64,000 nt of DNA. Origin: Arenibaculum pallidiluteum (GTDB lineage: Bacteria; Pseudomonadota; Alphaproteobacteria; Azospirillales; Azospirillaceae). The stretch covers positions 186,001-250,000 of the forward strand of contig NZ_JAFIQU010000005.1 in NCBI RefSeq assembly GCF_017355985.1, written 5' to 3'. Shown here in pieces: positions 42,664 to 49,916 of this stretch. Within the stretch, counting starts at the first letter, position 1; each line of letters opens with the position of its first letter. Both the position numbers and the translations under genes were made by a program. Below the pieces are notes generated by a model, which searched no databases, had not been told where the DNA came from, and worked only from the letters and a program-made list of their open reading frames with translations.

Positions 42664-43187
42664 GGCCAGTTCTCCAGCATGGCGCCTACGGCCCAGTCGA
42701 GATCCTCGACCGTGCCGGTATTCCGCAGCACCGCGTCGGCCTGGATCAGATGCATCTCGGCCTCGCTGGCATGGCCGCCCACGTCCAGGTGGTGCCCGGG
42801 TCGCTCGACCCGCCACGCCACACCGCCGAGCATGCGGACGCCGCCGGCCTCGTTCAGGAAGCGGCAGTCGTCGACCACGATCAGCCCCTCGGCCGCGCGT
42901 TGCATCCAGGCACGGACCCAGAGGTTCGGGTCGATCAGCTGCCGGCCCCATTCGGTCCCCAAGGTCTGCATCGCGCGCCGGGGCGTGACGCCGCCGAGAA
43001 GGTCGCACGGCATCTCCTTCAGCCCGCCGTCGGTGTGCTCCTCGGTCAGTCCCAGGGCGTGCATCATGGACTTCAGGGGCCCGGCGAAGCGCTCGCGGCG
43101 GTAGCCGCGGCGCGCCAGGCAGGTTGCAACGGTGCTCTTGCCGGAGCCGGCGAGGCCCGTCACGGCGATGATGCGGGGTGCGGTCAT
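42660..43187 (-). CDS. deoxynucleoside monophosphate kinase-like phage protein
   Basis: A 175-residue P-loop protein. Walker A is VTGLAGSGKSTVATCLA (9-25), then FAGPLKSMMHALGL, which is the usual follow-on in phage dNMP kinases, and a Walker B-like LIVVDDCRFLNEAG near residue 105. Phage enzymes of this type phosphorylate dNMPs to supply replication. The ATG at 43187 overlaps the upstream stop (ATGA) and its own stop overlaps the next start, so translation is coupled along the operon. Substrate specificity cannot be told from the sequence. Confidence 0.75.
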   Translation of the reverse strand: MTAPRIIAVTGLAGSGKSTVATCLARRGYRRERFAGPLKSMMHALGLTEEHTDGGLKEMPCDLLGGVTPRRAMQTLGTEWGRQLIDPNLWVRAWMQRAAEGLIVVDDCRFLNEAGGVRMLGGVAWRVERPGHHLDVGGHASEAEMHLIQADAVLRNTGTVEDLDWAVGAMLENWP

Positions 43188-43375
43188 GCGCGGGCCCGCA
43201 GGAAGTCGGCGAATGCCTCGGCCGTCTTCACGATCCGAGCCGGGTCGCCGGTGAAGTTGATCTTGCGGTAGTGGTTCACGGCGAGGGTCAGCGCACGTTC
43301 GCGGATCCGGGCTTCGTCGGAAGCAGCGTCGAGCGCATTGGAGAGTTCGCGGTCAGCGGGGCTGGTGGCGTTCAT
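43184..43375 (-). CDS. small phage protein, 63 residues
   Basis: A short acidic-then-basic helical protein (MNATSPADRELSNALDAA ... VKTAEAFADFLRARA). The ATG at 43375 was chosen because the upstream frame is Arg/Pro-rich shadow sequence of the neighbouring gene. The stop overlaps the kinase start (ATGA), which supports its being real. The C-terminal pattern IVKTAEAFADFL is common in small phage early proteins, but no function is known. Confidence 0.6.
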   Translation of the reverse strand: MNATSPADRELSNALDAASDEARIRERALTLAVNHYRKINFTGDPARIVKTAEAFADFLRARA

Positions 43376-43425
43376 CGGGAGGCCTCGCGCGGAGAGGCGG
43401 CTGGCTCGCGCCGGCCGCGCTGGTG

Positions 43426-43704
43426 TCAGGGGAAGATGTCGTCCATGCCGAGGGCGGCGCAGTAGAGGCGGAGCAGCTCGGCCTCCTCCTGCACGTCTTC
43501 CTTGGCGCGGCGGCGGAGCGCCAGGACTCGGCGGAGCACCTTCGCGTCGAAGCCGGTGCCCTTGGCCTCGGCGAAGATGTCCCTCCGATCGTCCTGCAGC
43601 CCCTTGATCTCCTCGTCGAGGCGCTCGATGCGCTCGACGAAGGACCTCAGGCGATCGCCGGCGATACCGCCGACGTCGCCCGAGTTGTGGCCGATGCCGC
43701 TCAC
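43426..43704 (-). CDS. GapR-like (DUF2312) DNA-binding protein
   Basis: A 92-residue protein with the DUF2312/GapR signature: GIAGDRLRSFVERIERLDEE, then IKGLQDDRRDIFAEAKGTGF and DAKVLRRVLALRRR. GapR in Caulobacter is a nucleoid-associated protein that binds overtwisted DNA ahead of replication and transcription forks. A phage copy may help manage supercoiling during phage replication. The ATG at 43704 overlaps the stop of the upstream DUF2815 gene (ATGA). Length and motif match chromosomal relatives. Confidence 0.85.
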   Translation of the reverse strand: MSGIGHNSGDVGGIAGDRLRSFVERIERLDEEIKGLQDDRRDIFAEAKGTGFDAKVLRRVLALRRRAKEDVQEEAELLRLYCAALGMDDIFP

Positions 43705-44357
43705 GACAGCAGGTCGGCCAGATCGCCGCCGGCCGTGCCTTCGACCGGGGCGAAGTCGTCCTTCGCGCTAGCCGCGCCGCCACCGCCGAGCCGCTCGCCC
43801 GGCTTGACCAGCTGCAGGTTCTCCAGCTTCAGGCTGACGCCGAATCCGTCGGAGCGGTCGAAGGCCTGGGCGCAGAGGGTCGCGTAGAAGTAGCAGCCGG
43901 AGTGGACGGCGTTGGACGGGATGACCTCGTAGACCTCGTTCTTCTCGTCCACGAGGGTCTTGCCGTCGGCATCGACGATCGGGCGAACCAGCTTGTCGAC
44001 CAGCCCGGGCCGGCGCTGCTTCGTCGACAGCTTGAAGGTGATCTGCCCGGGCTCGAAGCCGGCGTAGAGCTCGCCTTCCCGGTTCGCCATCTCGCGGCCG
44101 TCCTTGATCGGGTTCTTGAACTTGGCGTGCCCGACCATGGCGGCGGCCTTGTCGCCCCAGAGCTTCTTGGCGGCTTCGGCGATGGCGCCCTTGATCGCCG
44201 AGATGTCGGCGCCCTTCTCGAGGATGGTTGTGACGCTCCAGACCTTGGACACTGTGCCGTCGTCGTTCTTCACGTCCTCGGGCTCGAAGACGCGGACGAA
44301 CGCGCCGCGGAACAGTGGGGTGCGGACCTTGGCGGAATACTCGTAGCGATCGGCCAT
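43701..44357 (-). CDS. DUF2815 phage single-stranded DNA-binding-like protein
   Basis: A 218-residue protein of the DUF2815 family, thought to be a T7 gp2.5-like single-stranded DNA-binding protein. Landmarks are VRTPLFRGAFVRVFEPEDVK at the N-terminus, KFKNPIKDGREMANREGELY, and FYATLCAQAFDRSDGFGVSL, with an acidic C-terminal tail (GGDLADLLS) typical of SSBs, which use such tails to recruit partners. It lies next to the DUF2800 gene, the usual partner in phage recombination/replication modules. Confidence 0.85.
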   Translation of the reverse strand: MADRYEYSAKVRTPLFRGAFVRVFEPEDVKNDDGTVSKVWSVTTILEKGADISAIKGAIAEAAKKLWGDKAAAMVGHAKFKNPIKDGREMANREGELYAGFEPGQITFKLSTKQRRPGLVDKLVRPIVDADGKTLVDEKNEVYEVIPSNAVHSGCYFYATLCAQAFDRSDGFGVSLKLENLQLVKPGERLGGGGAASAKDDFAPVEGTAGGDLADLLS

Positions 44358-44372
44358 GGTGGCTCCTGTCGA

Positions 44373-45560
44373 TCAGGGGATTGCGGTGAAGTCGGTGGCA
44401 GCGGCCGACGTGATCGCCGGCCGGGGATCGGCCTCGCGGGCCAGCGTGGGCCGGCCAGGGGGGCGCGAGACGAGGGTGGCCAGCGGGCGCATCGCGGCCT
44501 TGCCCAGCAGCTTCTCCGCCTGGGTCGGGCTGATCAGCTTCCGGACGTAGATGTCTGCGTCCGACAGCCCGGCGCCGGCGAGGGCGGCCGCGGCGCAGGC
44601 CTCGTCGACCCAGTCGCGATTGCCCTGCCGTCCCTCGACCAGCTTCCAGCCAGGGACGGGCTCCCCCGCCGCGACCTTGTTCTGGACGTAGGCGCGGACC
44701 GACCGAAGCCACGCCTCGATGCCGTCGGCCGCGTCGAGGACGCGGCCGAGCTGCTCGATCGACAGCATTTCCGGGGCAGGGGGGACAGTGATGGTGTCGC
44801 CCACCGCCTCGAAGTCAGCCTGCGCGACTTCCATCAGCTGGCGTCGCTGGGCCGGGCAGATCGGCGAGGCGTCGCAGAACCGGCAGTGCTCCCCGACGGC
44901 CAGGGGCGCGTCCAGCTCCTGGGTGCGCCGAGCCGCGTCGAGCAGGTCCGCCGACCATTCGATGAGCTCGAACGGCGTGGCCGTGTCCCGACGGACCGGG
45001 CCCTCGCGGTGCTGCGCCCGCGGCTGGACGATCACGATCTCGACATCGGAGACCACGAGATCGCGCGGTAGCGACAGGGTGGCGCCGAGGGCGTAGTAGC
45101 GGCCCTGCGGGTTGCCCCGCGCCTCGACCGCCACGCCCTGACCGTGCTTGTAGTCGACCACGACCAACCGCCGCGCGGCCGGCTTGTAGACGACCAGGTC
45201 GGCCGTGCCGAACATCGGTGCCGGCGCGTCGAGGTCCCCGAGGTCGAACCGGTGCTCCACGAAGACCATGTCGCCGGGTTCGATCAGGGCCCGGGCGAAG
45301 TCGACGTAGACCTGCACCGCCTCGACCATCTCGGCCGTGACTGTGATCCCCTGGTACTCGGCGCCCAGGAAAATCGACGGCGAGACGTTGTCGACCAGGC
45401 ATCCCTGGGCGACCTCATGGGCAACCGTGCCCTCGCGGGCGTAGCCAGTCTCTGTCGAGGGCACCGTCTGCAGCAGGGCCACGCTGCCGGGGCAGGCGAT
45501 CCAGCGGTAGGCGCCGGAGGCGCCCAGGCTGGCGTGAGCCCTTTGGGAGAGGACGGTCAT
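44373..45560 (-). CDS. DUF2800 phage nuclease (Cas4/RecB-like)
   Basis: A 395-residue protein of the DUF2800 family, related to PD-(D/E)xK nucleases. The N-terminus has ASGAYRWIACPGSVALLQTV (a Cys-bearing stretch typical of the family), TAHEVAQ-type EGTVAHEVAQGCLV, FGTADLVVYKPAARRLVVVDYKHGQG (in blocks, Asp and Asp-x-Lys active site), and CRFCDASPICPAQRR, which with the N-terminal Cys can bind an Fe-S cluster. It probably acts as an exonuclease in phage recombination. The ATG at 45560 overlaps the LuxR-like gene stop. Confidence 0.85.
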   Translation of the reverse strand: MTVLSQRAHASLGASGAYRWIACPGSVALLQTVPSTETGYAREGTVAHEVAQGCLVDNVSPSIFLGAEYQGITVTAEMVEAVQVYVDFARALIEPGDMVFVEHRFDLGDLDAPAPMFGTADLVVYKPAARRLVVVDYKHGQGVAVEARGNPQGRYYALGATLSLPRDLVVSDVEIVIVQPRAQHREGPVRRDTATPFELIEWSADLLDAARRTQELDAPLAVGEHCRFCDASPICPAQRRQLMEVAQADFEAVGDTITVPPAPEMLSIEQLGRVLDAADGIEAWLRSVRAYVQNKVAAGEPVPGWKLVEGRQGNRDWVDEACAAAALAGAGLSDADIYVRKLISPTQAEKLLGKAAMRPLATLVSRPPGRPTLAREADPRPAITSAAATDFTAIP

Positions 45561-45997
45561 GCCGCCACCCCCTGGCGAGAGGCTCCACCGGCCGCAAGGT
45601 GGGCACGCCACCAACTCGCAAGCTGGGTTCGGTTCCGGACCTGGGTGCGGCCCAGGATCGACTTGACGTGCACCTTGACCGTCGCCTCGGCGATACCGAG
45701 TTCGCGCCCAATTTCCTTGTTCGAGCAGCCGGCGTGGATCATCTCGACGATCTGCTGCATCCGCGTCGACAAGGGCACGTCCTTGAAGTCGGCCGCGCGC
45801 ACGTCGAGCATTGCCACCAGTTCGGTCCGGCTGCGGGCGCCCATCCGCTGCAGGATCTCACGGATCCGGAGCTTCACCGTGGATTCCGGCAACCCGACCT
45901 GGCCGGCGATCTGCGGATTGGTCAGCCCCTTCGCCGCGAGCTGCATGATGGCGCGCAGCGACGGCGAAAGGTGCTCGACCTCGGGATGCGGCGCCAT
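45557..45997 (-). CDS. phage regulator with two tandem LuxR-type HTH domains
   Basis: A 146-residue protein made almost wholly of two LuxR/GerE DNA-binding domains: LSPSLRAIMQLAAKGLTNPQ with IAGQVGLPESTVKLRIREIL (residues about 10-60), and LSTRMQQIVEMIHAGCSNKE with IGRELGIAEATVKVHVKSIL (about 77-128). There is no receiver or ligand-binding domain. A single chain with two such domains could bind a direct repeat without dimerising. The ATG at 45997 meets the upstream gene's stop and its own stop overlaps DUF2800, so it is an early-operon gene. Confidence 0.8.
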   Translation of the reverse strand: MAPHPEVEHLSPSLRAIMQLAAKGLTNPQIAGQVGLPESTVKLRIREILQRMGARSRTELVAMLDVRAADFKDVPLSTRMQQIVEMIHAGCSNKEIGRELGIAEATVKVHVKSILGRTQVRNRTQLASWWRAHLAAGGASRQGVAA

Positions 45998-47004
45998 CAG
46001 GCACCCGCCTCGGCGACGACCGCGGCGTAGTGCTCCACCTTCAGCTCGGCGAAGCGCTTCGCCCCGAATTTGCCGAGGAGGTCAGCGAGGGCGATCGGCC
46101 CCTTCGACTTGGCGAAGGCCTGCAGCGCCGTCAGCACCTCCTCGGGCGTGTAGGTCCTCTGAGCCTGCGCGGTGCCGCCGAGCAGCTCGTCGACCGGATC
46201 GGCCTTGGGCGCCAGCCGATCACGCTGCCGGCCGGCCTCGGCCAGCACGGTCTGCAGCAGGTCCTGGTCGAACTGGGCGCGTGTCGCGGCGTTTGCCTCC
46301 AGGAAGGCGTCGACATCCGCGACCGTCGTCAGCTTGCCGAGGTCGTGGATCATGACCTGGGCGGCGTCGGTGGCGTAGCGGTAGCCGGCGCGGCGAGAGC
46401 CGTCGGGGTTGAAGACGACGAAGTCCTCGGCGCCCGGCTCGGCGGGGGTCTCCGTCTTGGCGGCCGGAGGCGTCTCGGCCTGCTCAGCCTTGGCCGGCCG
46501 GCCGCGCCGGCGACGGGTCTCCTCGACCTCGGGTCCGTTCTCGCCGACCAGCCGCACCCCACCGGCATCCGAACCGACCGCTAGGGCCACCGGAGCCGTC
46601 GCCGCGCCGCTCAGCGCGCCCAGCGCCGCGAAGATCGCCGGGAGCTTGCCAACGTCCGCGGGATCGGCAATCTTGATGTTCAGTTCGATCACTGATGCAC
46701 CTTCTTCGCTACGGCCGGCTGCAACCGGCCTGGTTGACGACAGCCTCCGGACTGCAATCCAGGTGCTGTCGGGTTCGTCGGGCAGTGGGTCGGCGATGCC
46801 GTCCACCGCGATCAGGGCTTCGCCGATGACGTGCAGTGCGTCTGCGCGCTCATCGGCCCCCGGATTTCCTCTCAGCCAGTCCGCGAAGGCCGCCGCTGCC
46901 GGCAATGCCTCCCGGATCCGCGCCATGTCCTCTTTCTTGGCCGCGCGGTAATGCAGGCTGAGCTTGTCCTTCTCGCCGAGGCGCTTCGCCTTGGCCTCGC
47001 TCAC
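45997..47004 (-). CDS. phage early protein with internal start candidate
   Basis: A 335-residue protein of no recognised family. The N-terminal 104 residues are helical (LGEKDKLSLHYRAAKKEDMA). From about residue 105 the sequence changes to VIELNIKIADPADVGKLPAI, an Ala-rich linker, a Pro/Glu-rich basic segment (EETRRRRGRPAKAEQAE), and a C-terminal helical part ending LKVEHYAAVVAEAGA. The GTG at 47004 overlaps the RuvC-like stop (GTGA). A second GTG at 46692 (VIELNIK) has a good GAAGAAGG site seven bases upstream, so two products from one frame are possible. Confidence 0.55.
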   Translation of the reverse strand: MSEAKAKRLGEKDKLSLHYRAAKKEDMARIREALPAAAAFADWLRGNPGADERADALHVIGEALIAVDGIADPLPDEPDSTWIAVRRLSSTRPVAAGRSEEGASVIELNIKIADPADVGKLPAIFAALGALSGAATAPVALAVGSDAGGVRLVGENGPEVEETRRRRGRPAKAEQAETPPAAKTETPAEPGAEDFVVFNPDGSRRAGYRYATDAAQVMIHDLGKLTTVADVDAFLEANAATRAQFDQDLLQTVLAEAGRQRDRLAPKADPVDELLGGTAQAQRTYTPEEVLTALQAFAKSKGPIALADLLGKFGAKRFAELKVEHYAAVVAEAGA

Positions 47005-47522
47005 GACAGCAGGTCCTCGACCCGCGGGCCGCGCTGGCGCCGGCCCCAAAGCGCGAGCAGGGCGGCCTCGGCCCGGCCTGCGGCCTGTTCCAGGTTGCAG
47101 TGGCCGCGGCGGATGGCCCACTGGTCGGCGTGGGCCGGCAGGAGTTCCGTCGCGCGGCCGATCGCCTGCTTCTTGTCGGCCGGGACGCGGAGGGCCCGCT
47201 TCCATTCCGCCGGCGTGGGGCGCGTGACCGGCACGAGCAGGCCCGCCAGCAGGCCGCGGATCTGGCCGTAGGTCATGCCGAAGCGGAACATGCTGACGGC
47301 GCCCTGATTGGGCATCGCGCCGACCTGCTCAAGGAATGCTTCGGCAGGCCCGGTTACGTGCTCCGCGATCAGCCGACGCAGCGCGACTGGGTCGACCTCG
47401 TTGCGCCCCTTCTTGCCGCCAGACATGGCGACTAGCGGCAGGTCGAAGACGCGCAGCTCGTCGGTCGGCAGGAAGAACGCGACGGCGCCGGACAGGCCGG
47501 GGTCGATGCCGATGGCGATCAT
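47001..47522 (-). CDS. RuvC-like Holliday junction resolvase
   Basis: A 173-residue RNase H-fold nuclease. The first acidic residue is in MIAIGIDPGLSGAVAFF, the second in AEAFLEQVGAMPNQGAVSMF, and the C-terminal acidic pair is expected in the region QAAGRAEAALLALWG. Phage RuvC-like enzymes cut branched DNA before packaging or during recombination. The ATG at 47522 overlaps the Cro-like gene stop (ATGA), and the stop overlaps the next start (GTGA). It fits with DUF2815 and DUF2800 as a recombination set. Confidence 0.85.
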   Translation of the reverse strand: MIAIGIDPGLSGAVAFFLPTDELRVFDLPLVAMSGGKKGRNEVDPVALRRLIAEHVTGPAEAFLEQVGAMPNQGAVSMFRFGMTYGQIRGLLAGLLVPVTRPTPAEWKRALRVPADKKQAIGRATELLPAHADQWAIRRGHCNLEQAAGRAEAALLALWGRRQRGPRVEDLLS

Positions 47523-47887
47523 CTCGCAGGGCCTCCGCCGCGGACGCGCTCGGCTCGGAGCAGAATGATTAGCCCCGCCGACAGGGCCTCGCGCGGCACC
47601 CCGATGGCTTCGGCCATGCGACTCGGCGGTTCCTCCTGATCGACGCCGCGCGAGACGCGCGCGAGCATTTCAGGAGTCCAGTTGATACGCCGATCATCCT
47701 TGCGGAGTGGAATGTCTCGAATGCCGACTGCGCCGTTTGTCAGCTCATGGATCGCCCAGATCAGGCAGCCGTCCGCTCTGGCCTTGCCGTGACGGATCCG
47801 ATTGATGGTGGGCTGGGATGACCCGACCATCTTCGCGAATGTGGCTTCTGACATGCCGGATTGGGTGAGCCATTCATCGAGCGTCAT
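47519..47887 (-). CDS. Cro-like HTH regulator
   Basis: A 122-residue protein with an XRE-type helix-turn-helix at the N-terminus: TLDEWLTQSGMSEATFAKMV followed by GSSQPTINRIRHGKARADG. It is the first gene of the leftward early operon and is divergent from a CI-like repressor across 95 bp containing dyads, the standard geometry of a Cro/CI switch. The ATG at 47887 gives the family N-terminus; a start 17 codons upstream would lie inside the operator region. The C-terminal half (WTPEMLARVSRGVDQEEPPS) is unassigned. Confidence 0.75.
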   Translation of the reverse strand: MTLDEWLTQSGMSEATFAKMVGSSQPTINRIRHGKARADGCLIWAIHELTNGAVGIRDIPLRKDDRRINWTPEMLARVSRGVDQEEPPSRMAEAIGVPREALSAGLIILLRAERVRGGGPAR

Positions 47888-47906
47888 GGTCACTACCACT
47901 ACCGAA

Positions 47907-47959
47907 AAGCGGATACGATTGGAAGCCGATTTAATCAATTCCGCTGTTGCAAGCGGAAT
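47907..47959. promoter_or_regulatory. lysogeny switch operator region
   Basis: A perfect dyad ATTCCGCT (47938-47945) / AGCGGAAT (47952-47959) with 6-bp centre, and an additional half-site AAGCGGAT at 47907-47914, lie between the divergent cro-like and cI-like starts. A related ATCCGCTT follows the repressor stop near 48699. The shared GCGGA core suggests repressor binding sites. Confidence 0.6.
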
Positions 47960-47982
47960 GACGGTGTGGGATACAGTGACCC

Positions 47983-48696
47983 ATGAGCAAGCTACGCGAA
48001 GCGCGAACCGCCGCCGGGTTGAGCCAGGAAAGACTGGCCGAGCTCGCCGGAACGTCGCAGGGGACGATCAACAAGCTTGAGCTAGGCAAGATGCGGCTGA
48101 CGCTGGATTACGCAGTGCGGCTTGCTCCGCATCTCGGCGTGCATCCAGACTCACTCCTGATGGAGGTGCCGCTCATACCGGATGAGCCGACGGCACGCCT
48201 GCAGAGCATGCTGCGCCCGCCTGGCCGAGCGATGGCAGCGGTTGTGCCGCGAAGCGCTGGTCTTTTTCCTGAGCTTGGTCCTGTCCCTGCGCCCGCGACG
48301 ACGACCTCGCAAAAGTCACTTCCAGTAATGTCGGCTGCTCGCGGCGGCGTTGATCAGGAGATGTTTCTGGAAGATGGTCCCATCGACTGGGTAGCTATGC
48401 CGGACTATCTTAAGAACGCTCGCGACCCCTACGCCATTTATGTTGTTGGCGATTCGATGATGCCTCGCTTCCGCCCGGCGCAATTGCTTCACGTGAACCC
48501 GCACAAGCCAGCGCAGCCAGGCATCGGCGTTGTGGTGCGCAAGAAGAACAATGCGGTGTTGATCAAGGAGTTCGTGCGGATAGTGCCCGAAGGTGTGGTG
48601 GTCAAGGAGTACCAGCCCGAGATGCGGGAGTTTATGGTCTCAGCCGACGAGGTGGCGAGTGTCCACACGGTGGTTGGCCTGCAGGAGCCCGCCTAA
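47983..48696 (+). CDS. CI-like prophage repressor (HTH-S24 peptidase)
   Basis: A 237-residue repressor. The N-terminal XRE domain is SKLREARTAAGLSQERLAEL, AGTSQGTINKLELGKMRLTL. A linker follows, and then an S24 LexA-like domain. The catalytic serine is in VVGDSMMPRF (about residue 156) and the lysine in NAVLIKEFVRI (about 193). Such repressors hold the prophage silent and self-cleave when RecA is activated by DNA damage. The usual Ala-Gly cleavage site in the linker is not obvious; SAARGGVD is one candidate. It is divergent from the Cro-like gene. Confidence 0.88.
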   Translation: MSKLREARTAAGLSQERLAELAGTSQGTINKLELGKMRLTLDYAVRLAPHLGVHPDSLLMEVPLIPDEPTARLQSMLRPPGRAMAAVVPRSAGLFPELGPVPAPATTTSQKSLPVMSAARGGVDQEMFLEDGPIDWVAMPDYLKNARDPYAIYVVGDSMMPRFRPAQLLHVNPHKPAQPGIGVVVRKKNNAVLIKEFVRIVPEGVVVKEYQPEMREFMVSADEVASVHTVVGLQEPA

Positions 48697-48799
48697 ATCC
48701 GCTTATTCAGCATGTTTCAACGTGAATAATATTCCGAGTGCAACAGCAAGAATAATCCAATCGGATTGACCGCCGCAAGTTAGCCGGAATACCGTCCAT

Positions 48800-48822
48800 T
48801 GCGTCGCCCCGACAGCGACGCA
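48800..48822 (+). other. hairpin in the leader of the MarR-like gene
   Basis: TGCGTCGC (48800-48807) and GCGACGCA (48815-48822) form an 8-bp stem with 7-nt loop 25 bp before the start of the MarR-like gene. A TTGACC hexamer (48766-48771) upstream may be part of a rightward promoter with a weak -10. The hairpin could be an attenuator or stabilise the messenger. Confidence 0.4.
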
Positions 48823-48846
48823 TCCCGACCAACGGGGGAATGGACG

Positions 48847-49191
48847 ATGAAATCCTTGATCCGACAGATCGACCAGGCCGAGCGCGAATACCGCGACGGC
48901 ATGGCCCGTATCGCCGAGCGCCTGAGCGAGCTCGGCCTCACCGACATCAACGCCGAGCGTGCCCTGATCGTGATCCGGCTCGGCGACCGCCGCATGAGCG
49001 TCGGCGAGATCGAGGCGCGCGGCATCTACCGCGGCACCAACGTCAGCTACAACCTGCAGCGGCTGGTCGATGACGGCTACGTGACCCGCTCGCAGGGCTC
49101 GCGTGACCGCCGCGTCTGCGAGGTCGCGATCACCGACAAGGCCCGGCGCCTGATCGCTGCGCTGGTCGGTGCGGAAGTGGAGGCCGCGTGA
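48847..49191 (+). CDS. MarR-like winged-helix regulator (phage copy)
   Basis: A 114-residue winged-helix protein closely patterned on alphaproteobacterial MarR/LdtR-like regulators: LTDINAERALIVIRLGDRRM, SVGEIEARGIYRGTNVSYNL, QRLVDDGYVTRSQGSRDRRV. The host relatives control envelope and growth genes. A phage copy may tune early transcription or mimic the host regulator. The ATG at 48847 was chosen over an earlier GTG because of family length. It is the first gene of the rightward module and overlaps the next start (GTGATG). Confidence 0.8.
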   Translation: MKSLIRQIDQAEREYRDGMARIAERLSELGLTDINAERALIVIRLGDRRMSVGEIEARGIYRGTNVSYNLQRLVDDGYVTRSQGSRDRRVCEVAITDKARRLIAALVGAEVEAA

Positions 49192-49412
49192 TGCAGCGCC
49201 GCCTCTCCCTCCGGAACGCCGCCGTCGTCTACTGGCGCAGCTCGTCGGCGCTTCGCGGCCCGCGCGCCAACGCCGACGCGGCCGCCATCGCCCAGATCAA
49301 CATGATCGACCTGGCGAGCCAGCTGCAGCACTCCCACCCGGGCATTGCCGCGCGGGCCCGCCGCACGGTGGACAGCCTCGGCCTCGCCCCGATCCTCGGG
49401 AGGTCGGCATGA
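49191..49412 (+). CDS. small phage protein, 73 residues
   Basis: A short protein (MQRRLSLRNAAVVYWRSSSA ... LGLAPILGRSA) with an Arg-rich N-terminus and helical C-terminal half. The ATG at 49191 overlaps the previous stop, and its stop overlaps the sigma-factor start (ATGA), so its existence is supported by coupling. No function recognised. Confidence 0.55.
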   Translation: MQRRLSLRNAAVVYWRSSSALRGPRANADAAAIAQINMIDLASQLQHSHPGIAARARRTVDSLGLAPILGRSA

Positions 49413-49906
49413 AGCGCGCGCTCAGCGACTTCGAGCGGGAGCTCCTGTCGCACCAGGACGACCTGCTGCGCTTCGCCCGCAGGCTCACCGGCCGCCGCGG
49501 CGGCGCCGAAGACCTTCGACAGGACACGCTGGTCCTCGCTCTCGCCAGCCGCGAATCGTTCATGCCCGGCACCGTCATGCGGGCGTGGCTCTTCACGATC
49601 ATGCGGAACATCTGGGTCAATCAGGCGCGCCGAGACCGGGTTGACGCCGTCGAGGATGGTGTTCTGCACACTCTCATGCCACAGCAGCTGCCGAACCAGG
49701 AGCGGCGCCTGGAGCTGAGGGACGTGAACCGCGCGCTGAAGGCTCTCCCGGCCGGCATGCACGAGGCCATCGGCCTCTGCGCCTTTCACGGCCTGCCCTA
49801 CAAGGTGGCGGCTCGGGCAGCGAAGCCCCCGACGAGTGAAGGCACCATCAAGTCCCGGCTGAGCCGCGGACGCGATGCGCTCCGCCTCGCCCTCGAGCCG
49901 GCGTGA
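49409..49906 (+). CDS. phage-encoded sigma-70 family (ECF-like) sigma factor
   Basis: A 165-residue protein with sigma region 2 (LLSHQDDLLRFARRLTGRRG, GAEDLRQDTLVLALASRESF, MRAWLFTIMRNIWVNQARRD) and region 4 (LKALPAGMHEAIGLCAFHGL, then GTIKSRLSRGRDALRLAL). Region 3 is absent, as in ECF factors and the EcfG-like group. No anti-sigma gene is adjacent. Such a factor could direct host RNA polymerase to phage middle or late promoters. The ATG at 49409 follows GGGAGG. The region 4 helix-turn-helix has an insertion (ARAAKPPTSEGTIK). Confidence 0.8.
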   Translation: MKRALSDFERELLSHQDDLLRFARRLTGRRGGAEDLRQDTLVLALASRESFMPGTVMRAWLFTIMRNIWVNQARRDRVDAVEDGVLHTLMPQQLPNQERRLELRDVNRALKALPAGMHEAIGLCAFHGLPYKVAARAAKPPTSEGTIKSRLSRGRDALRLALEPA

Positions 49907-49916
49907 GGGCCCCGCC

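Noticed and set aside
44373..45096. Rightward frame of about 390 codons opposite DUF2815 and DUF2800
   Set aside because: Antisense shadow in high-GC DNA; crosses well-supported, overlapping leftward genes and lacks domain features.
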